Assembly (NCBI GenBank): GCA_938003835.1
Contig: CALKXJ010000005.1
Span: 124,001 to 188,000, forward strand
DNA: 64,000 bases
Direction of reading: 5' to 3'
DNA from: an uncultured Bryobacteraceae bacterium
Lineage (GTDB): Bacteria > Acidobacteriota > Terriglobia > Bryobacterales > Bryobacteraceae
Position 1 is the first letter of the stretch. Each line of letters opens with the position of its first letter. Of the stretch, positions 61,469 to 64,000 are shown one piece after another. The notes beneath the pieces are model-generated. The model was not told the DNA's origin. It made no database searches and worked only from the letters and a program-made list of their open reading frames with translations. Both the position numbers and the translations under genes were made by a program.

Positions 61469-62367
61469 GCCGTCACCCGCAGCCGTTCGAGCGCCGCCAG
61501 CACCTCGGCCGGCTCGATCCCCTCGATCCCCTCTCGGTTCACCAGCACTTCCGCCGGGGCGCGCCACGGTCCCCAGATGCGCGGATCCGACGGGCCGAAG
61601 ATCACGACTGCGGGCACGCCGAGGGCTGCCGCCATGTGCGCCGGGCCGCTGTCGTTACCGAGGAAGACGGTCGCGCCGGCGATCAGATCCTTGATCTCGG
61701 CGAGGGGTCTGGCGCACAGCGTCCGGAACCGCGCGAACGGGCTCAGGTCATCGCCTGCCGCGCCGATGAAGACAGGCTCGATCCCCCAGGCCCCGGCCAG
61801 ATGCCCGGCGACAACCAGAAAGTGGCCCGCCGGCCAGGTCTTCTCCGGCGCCGAGGCGACCGGGTGAATCACCGCGTAGGGGCCGGCGGCCTGCCGAGGC
61901 TGTGCGGCGAGCTTCGCCCGGGGAATCTCCGCGTGCGGTACGCCCAGAAAAAAGAGCGCCGAGGCCAGATGTTCGGCCGTGTGCACCACCCGTTCCTCTC
62001 CCAGTATCTCCTGCGCCCGCGGAATCCGGATCCCGTAGCTCCAGGCCCACCTGGCGTGTCCGAACCCCGCGCGGACAGGCGCCCTCGAGACGAAGGTCAG
62101 CCACGCCGCACGATTGCCGCCGTGCAGGTCGAGACACAGATCCGCGCCCCACGCGGCCACCCGCGCCGAGGAAGGCTCGAGCAGCTCATCGACGTCCTCG
62201 CTGCCTTCGAACACCGCGCGAAAGCGCTCTTCCACTACGATCCCGATCCGCAAATCTCCCCGGAATCGCTTGAGCAGCGCCAGCGCCGGCGTCGTCAGCA
62301 CACAATCGCCGAGCGAGCGCAGCCGAACAATCAGCAGGCGCGCGCCCGGCGGCAGACGTTCGATGAT
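61465..62367 (-). CDS. Glycosyltransferase family 9 (heptosyltransferase-like), likely ATC start
   Basis: The 300-residue protein has LLIVRLRSLGDCVLTTPAL, the GT9 opening, ADLCLDLHGG, IHPVASAPEKTWP, and the donor-site FLGNDSGPAHMAAALGVP. GT9 enzymes transfer heptose or similar sugars to lipid A core. The first ordinary start is GTG 62301, which removes the conserved RLRSLGD segment. The frame runs up to the Trm112 stop without ATG, GTG or TTG; tandem ATC codons (62367, 62364) follow AGGAGG. I take ATC as the likely start. Confidence 0.83.
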   Translation of the reverse strand: MIERLPPGARLLIVRLRSLGDCVLTTPALALLKRFRGDLRIGIVVEERFRAVFEGSEDVDELLEPSSARVAAWGADLCLDLHGGNRAAWLTFVSRAPVRAGFGHARWAWSYGIRIPRAQEILGEERVVHTAEHLASALFFLGVPHAEIPRAKLAAQPRQAAGPYAVIHPVASAPEKTWPAGHFLVVAGHLAGAWGIEPVFIGAAGDDLSPFARFRTLCARPLAEIKDLIAGATVFLGNDSGPAHMAAALGVPAVVIFGPSDPRIWGPWRAPAEVLVNREGIEGIEPAEVLAALERLRVTA

Positions 62368-62385
62368 GCCTCCTGTCGCCGTCCC

Positions 62386-62562
62386 TCAGGCCCCCTCGTC
62401 GAATCTGGCTTCCTCGAGCAGCATCACCGGAATGTCGTCCCGGATCGGGAAGACGCGCCGGCAGGTCCGGCACAGCAAGCCCTTGTCGTCGTCTTTGAGC
62501 ACCAGCGACGTCTTGCAGACGGGACAGACCAGCAGCTCGAGCAGCTCGGTCGAAATCGGCAT
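62386..62562 (-). CDS. Trm112 family small zinc-ribbon protein
   Basis: The 58-residue protein reads [20 protein letters not shown] at the start, then [18 protein letters not shown]. Two CxxC pairs (CPVC, CRTC) and the [11 protein letters not shown] ending define the Trm112/UPF0434 (YcaR) family. In eukaryotes and archaea Trm112 activates methyltransferases; bacterial roles are less clear. It lies 12 bases after the KDPG aldolase gene and 18 before the likely GT9 start. Confidence 0.85.
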   Translation of the reverse strand: MPISTELLELLVCPVCKTSLVLKDDDKGLLCRTCRRVFPIRDDIPVMLLEEARFDEGA

Positions 62563-62574
62563 CGCCGTGCGCCC

Positions 62575-63240
62575 TCAGGCCGCCTTCTTCAGCTCCTCTC
62601 GGGCCGCGGCGATCACCTCGAGGAATTTCCTCGCGCGTTCGGTGAAGATCTCGTAGCGGCCCTCCTTGATCGTCTTGGCGTCGACGAGCTCGGCGCCCAC
62701 GGCGACCGCACAGGCTCCTGCCTTCAGGAACTCACCCGCCGTCTCGAGGTTGACGCCTCCGGTGGGAATCATCTCGATCTGCGGGAAGGGCGCTTTGAGC
62801 GCTCGGATGTACTTCGGTCCGCCGACGTTGCCGCAAGGGAAGATCTTGACGATGTCGGCGCCGGCCTCCCAAGCCGTGAGCACCTCGGTGGGCGTCAGCG
62901 CGCCCGGCATGATCACCTTGCCGTAGCGCTTAACCATCTCGATGGTGGCCAGCTTCAGGCTCGGCGTGACGAAAAACTCCGCCCCGGCCAGCATCGAGAT
63001 CCGCGCCGACTCCGGATCGAGCACGGTGCCGGCGCCCAGCACGATCTTGTCGCCGAACCGGTCGGCCACCGCTTCGAGCGCCTGGATGGCGCCCGGCACC
63101 GTCATGGTGATTTCCGCGGCCCGGATGCCTCCCTCATAGATCGCCTCGACTGCCTTGATGGCGCTTTCGGCGCTCGAAGTTCGCACCACGGGAACGATGC
63201 CGACATCCCGGATAAAAGACAGGACCGTCTCCTTATTCAT
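62575..63240 (-). CDS. eda: KDPG/KHG aldolase
   Basis: The 221-residue TIM barrel has Glu43 (AAEITMTVPGA), the phosphate/aldol region LGAGTVLD and Schiff-base Lys132 (IVKIFPCG), with PTGGVNL near the end. It cleaves 2-keto-3-deoxy-6-phosphogluconate and 4-hydroxy-2-oxoglutarate. The upstream lactonase gene is 15 bases away, fitting a sugar-acid (Entner-Doudoroff type) step. Confidence 0.9.
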   Translation of the reverse strand: MNKETVLSFIRDVGIVPVVRTSSAESAIKAVEAIYEGGIRAAEITMTVPGAIQALEAVADRFGDKIVLGAGTVLDPESARISMLAGAEFFVTPSLKLATIEMVKRYGKVIMPGALTPTEVLTAWEAGADIVKIFPCGNVGGPKYIRALKAPFPQIEMIPTGGVNLETAGEFLKAGACAVAVGAELVDAKTIKEGRYEIFTERARKFLEVIAAAREELKKAA

Positions 63241-63255
63241 AGCTCTCCCATCTTA

Positions 63256-64000
63256 TCAACGGCCGCCGGGAGCCTGCCGCCAGCGTTCGAATTCCAGCCC
63301 CGGCCGGTCCACCCGGAACTGGACCAGCCGGCCTTTCTCCGCTTCGGTGACGTAACAGGTGCGCCCGTCGGGCCCGCCAAAGCAGAGGTTCGTCGGTCGC
63401 GCCCCGAGGACGTCGATCTCACGCAAGAGCTTGCCCTCGGGGGAAACCTTCGCCACGGTGCCCTTTCCCCACCGGGTGATGTAGAGGTTGCCATCGACGT
63501 CACAACGCATGCCGTCCAGACCGTGGTCGGCAAATTCGATCACAAGCCGCCGGGCCCCCAGGCGCCCGCCCCGCTCGATCCGGAAGGCCCAGACCTTCCG
63601 TTGCACGGTCTCGTTGACGTACAGGGTCCGCCCGTCCGGGCTCACCTCGATGCCGTTGGTGGTGCCCATATTCTCTCCCACGCGTTCCACCTTGCCGTTG
63701 CGGTCGATGCGCCAGAGCTGGCCGGTGCCCGCCTTCCAGTTCGGATCGCTGGCCCAGAGCGTCTCATCGGGGCCGATCGCCAGGTCGTTCGGCTGGTTCA
63801 TCCGCGGCTCGTGGGCGAACACCTCGATGCGGCGCGTCGCCAGGTCCACGCGCAGCACGTTGTGCCCGGTGTAATCGGCGATGTACATCCTGCCGGCCCG
63901 GTCGAAGCGAATGCCGTTGCCCAGGCTACCGGGGGGCATCTCCAGAAAGACCTCGCCCCGGCCGTCGGGCGTCACGCGCCCGATGGTGGGCTGGCGGGCG
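63256..64000 (-). CDS. SMP-30/gluconolactonase-like six-bladed propeller (partial, start beyond the window)
   Basis: The frame is open through the right edge. It has LGNGIRFDRAGRMYIADY, RMNQPNDLAIGPDETLWASD, NMGTTNGIEVSPDGRTLYVNE and GLDGMRCDVDGNLYITRWG. These are the metal-binding and loop motifs of SMP-30/gluconolactonase proteins, which hydrolyse sugar lactones. A GTG at 63975 is internal. No signal peptide can be assessed. It is upstream of the KDPG aldolase gene, which fits sugar-acid breakdown. Confidence 0.85.
   Translation of the reverse strand, partial: ARQPTIGRVTPDGRGEVFLEMPPGSLGNGIRFDRAGRMYIADYTGHNVLRVDLATRRIEVFAHEPRMNQPNDLAIGPDETLWASDPNWKAGTGQLWRIDRNGKVERVGENMGTTNGIEVSPDGRTLYVNETVQRKVWAFRIERGGRLGARRLVIEFADHGLDGMRCDVDGNLYITRWGKGTVAKVSPEGKLLREIDVLGARPTNLCFGGPDGRTCYVTEAEKGRLVQFRVDRPGLEFERWRQAPGGR

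Noticed and set aside
1-64000. CRISPR array, tRNA, rRNA, prophage or insertion sequence
   Set aside because: No regular direct repeats with spacers, no cloverleaf or rRNA-like segment, and no transposase, integrase or phage gene was recognised.

Overview
The window is high-GC, densely coded DNA with about 63 protein genes and no rRNA, tRNA or CRISPR array that I can see. The gene set suggests an acidobacterium of the Bryobacterales/Solibacter type: an Oar-like TonB receptor, DUF5916 outer-membrane protein, a hopanoid operon, a PEP-CTERM protein, secreted sulfatase and sialidase, and Tat-exported sugar enzymes. This assignment is inferred from gene content only. GTG starts and 4-base ATGA/GTGA stop-start overlaps are common.

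Region 1 (1-17605) is mostly carbohydrate and phosphate metabolism: a 2-hydroxyacid dehydrogenase, an exported hydroxypyruvate-isomerase-like protein, sialidase, Gfo/Idh/MocA oxidoreductase, PHP phosphoesterase, rhamnonate-dehydratase-like enzyme, alkaline phosphatase, a PflA-like radical SAM protein, DUF5916 protein, aldose epimerase, sulfatase, YbaK-type deacylase and a YhhQ-type transporter. The only gene-free stretch above 300 bases (15117-15636) lies here and holds strong hairpins. Region 2 (16853-27331, minus strand) is a hopanoid operon behind an extended -10 promoter: ispH, shc, hpnH, hpnA, hpnG, two zinc alcohol dehydrogenases, hpnC, hpnD and an amidohydrolase. HpnE is not in it.

Region 3 (27396-38783) is a surface-glycan region. 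It has an FkbM methyltransferase, a PEP-CTERM protein, a UDP-sugar epimerase, and a translationally coupled plus-strand run: GT-C glycosyltransferase, SDR, GT2, sugar C-methyltransferase, rfbF, rfbG and an FAD oxidoreductase. The run looks set up to make a CDP-linked branched deoxyhexose and transfer it. Region 4 (38813-45846) holds tpiA, mutL, and a TonB receptor divergent from an IclR regulator with an inverted-repeat operator between them.

Region 5 (45945-52093) is a cytochrome c maturation operon in the order ccmE, ccmF, a CcmI-like zinc-ribbon protein, a carboxypeptidase-regulatory-like membrane protein, ccmA, ccmB, ccmC, ccmD. CcmE carries CxxxY instead of HxxxY, and ccmG and ccmH are absent, which fits the variant System I*. 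Region 6 (52096-64000) holds a Tat-exported mannonate-dehydratase-like enzyme and then a long minus-strand housekeeping run: lactonase, KDPG aldolase, Trm112, GT9, MsbA-like ABC exporter, YicC, gmk, rpoZ, coaBC, UDG family 4, tmk, holB and DUF72.

The most notable observations are: (i) two glycan genes with no ATG, GTG or TTG at the expected start, each having ATC next to AGGAGG in nearly the same 14-base context; (ii) a REP-like repeat at three loci, each time lying on or against the stop codon of the upstream gene; (iii) the variant ccm operon with two extra genes; (iv) two alcohol dehydrogenases inside the hopanoid operon, candidates for an unassigned side-chain reduction.
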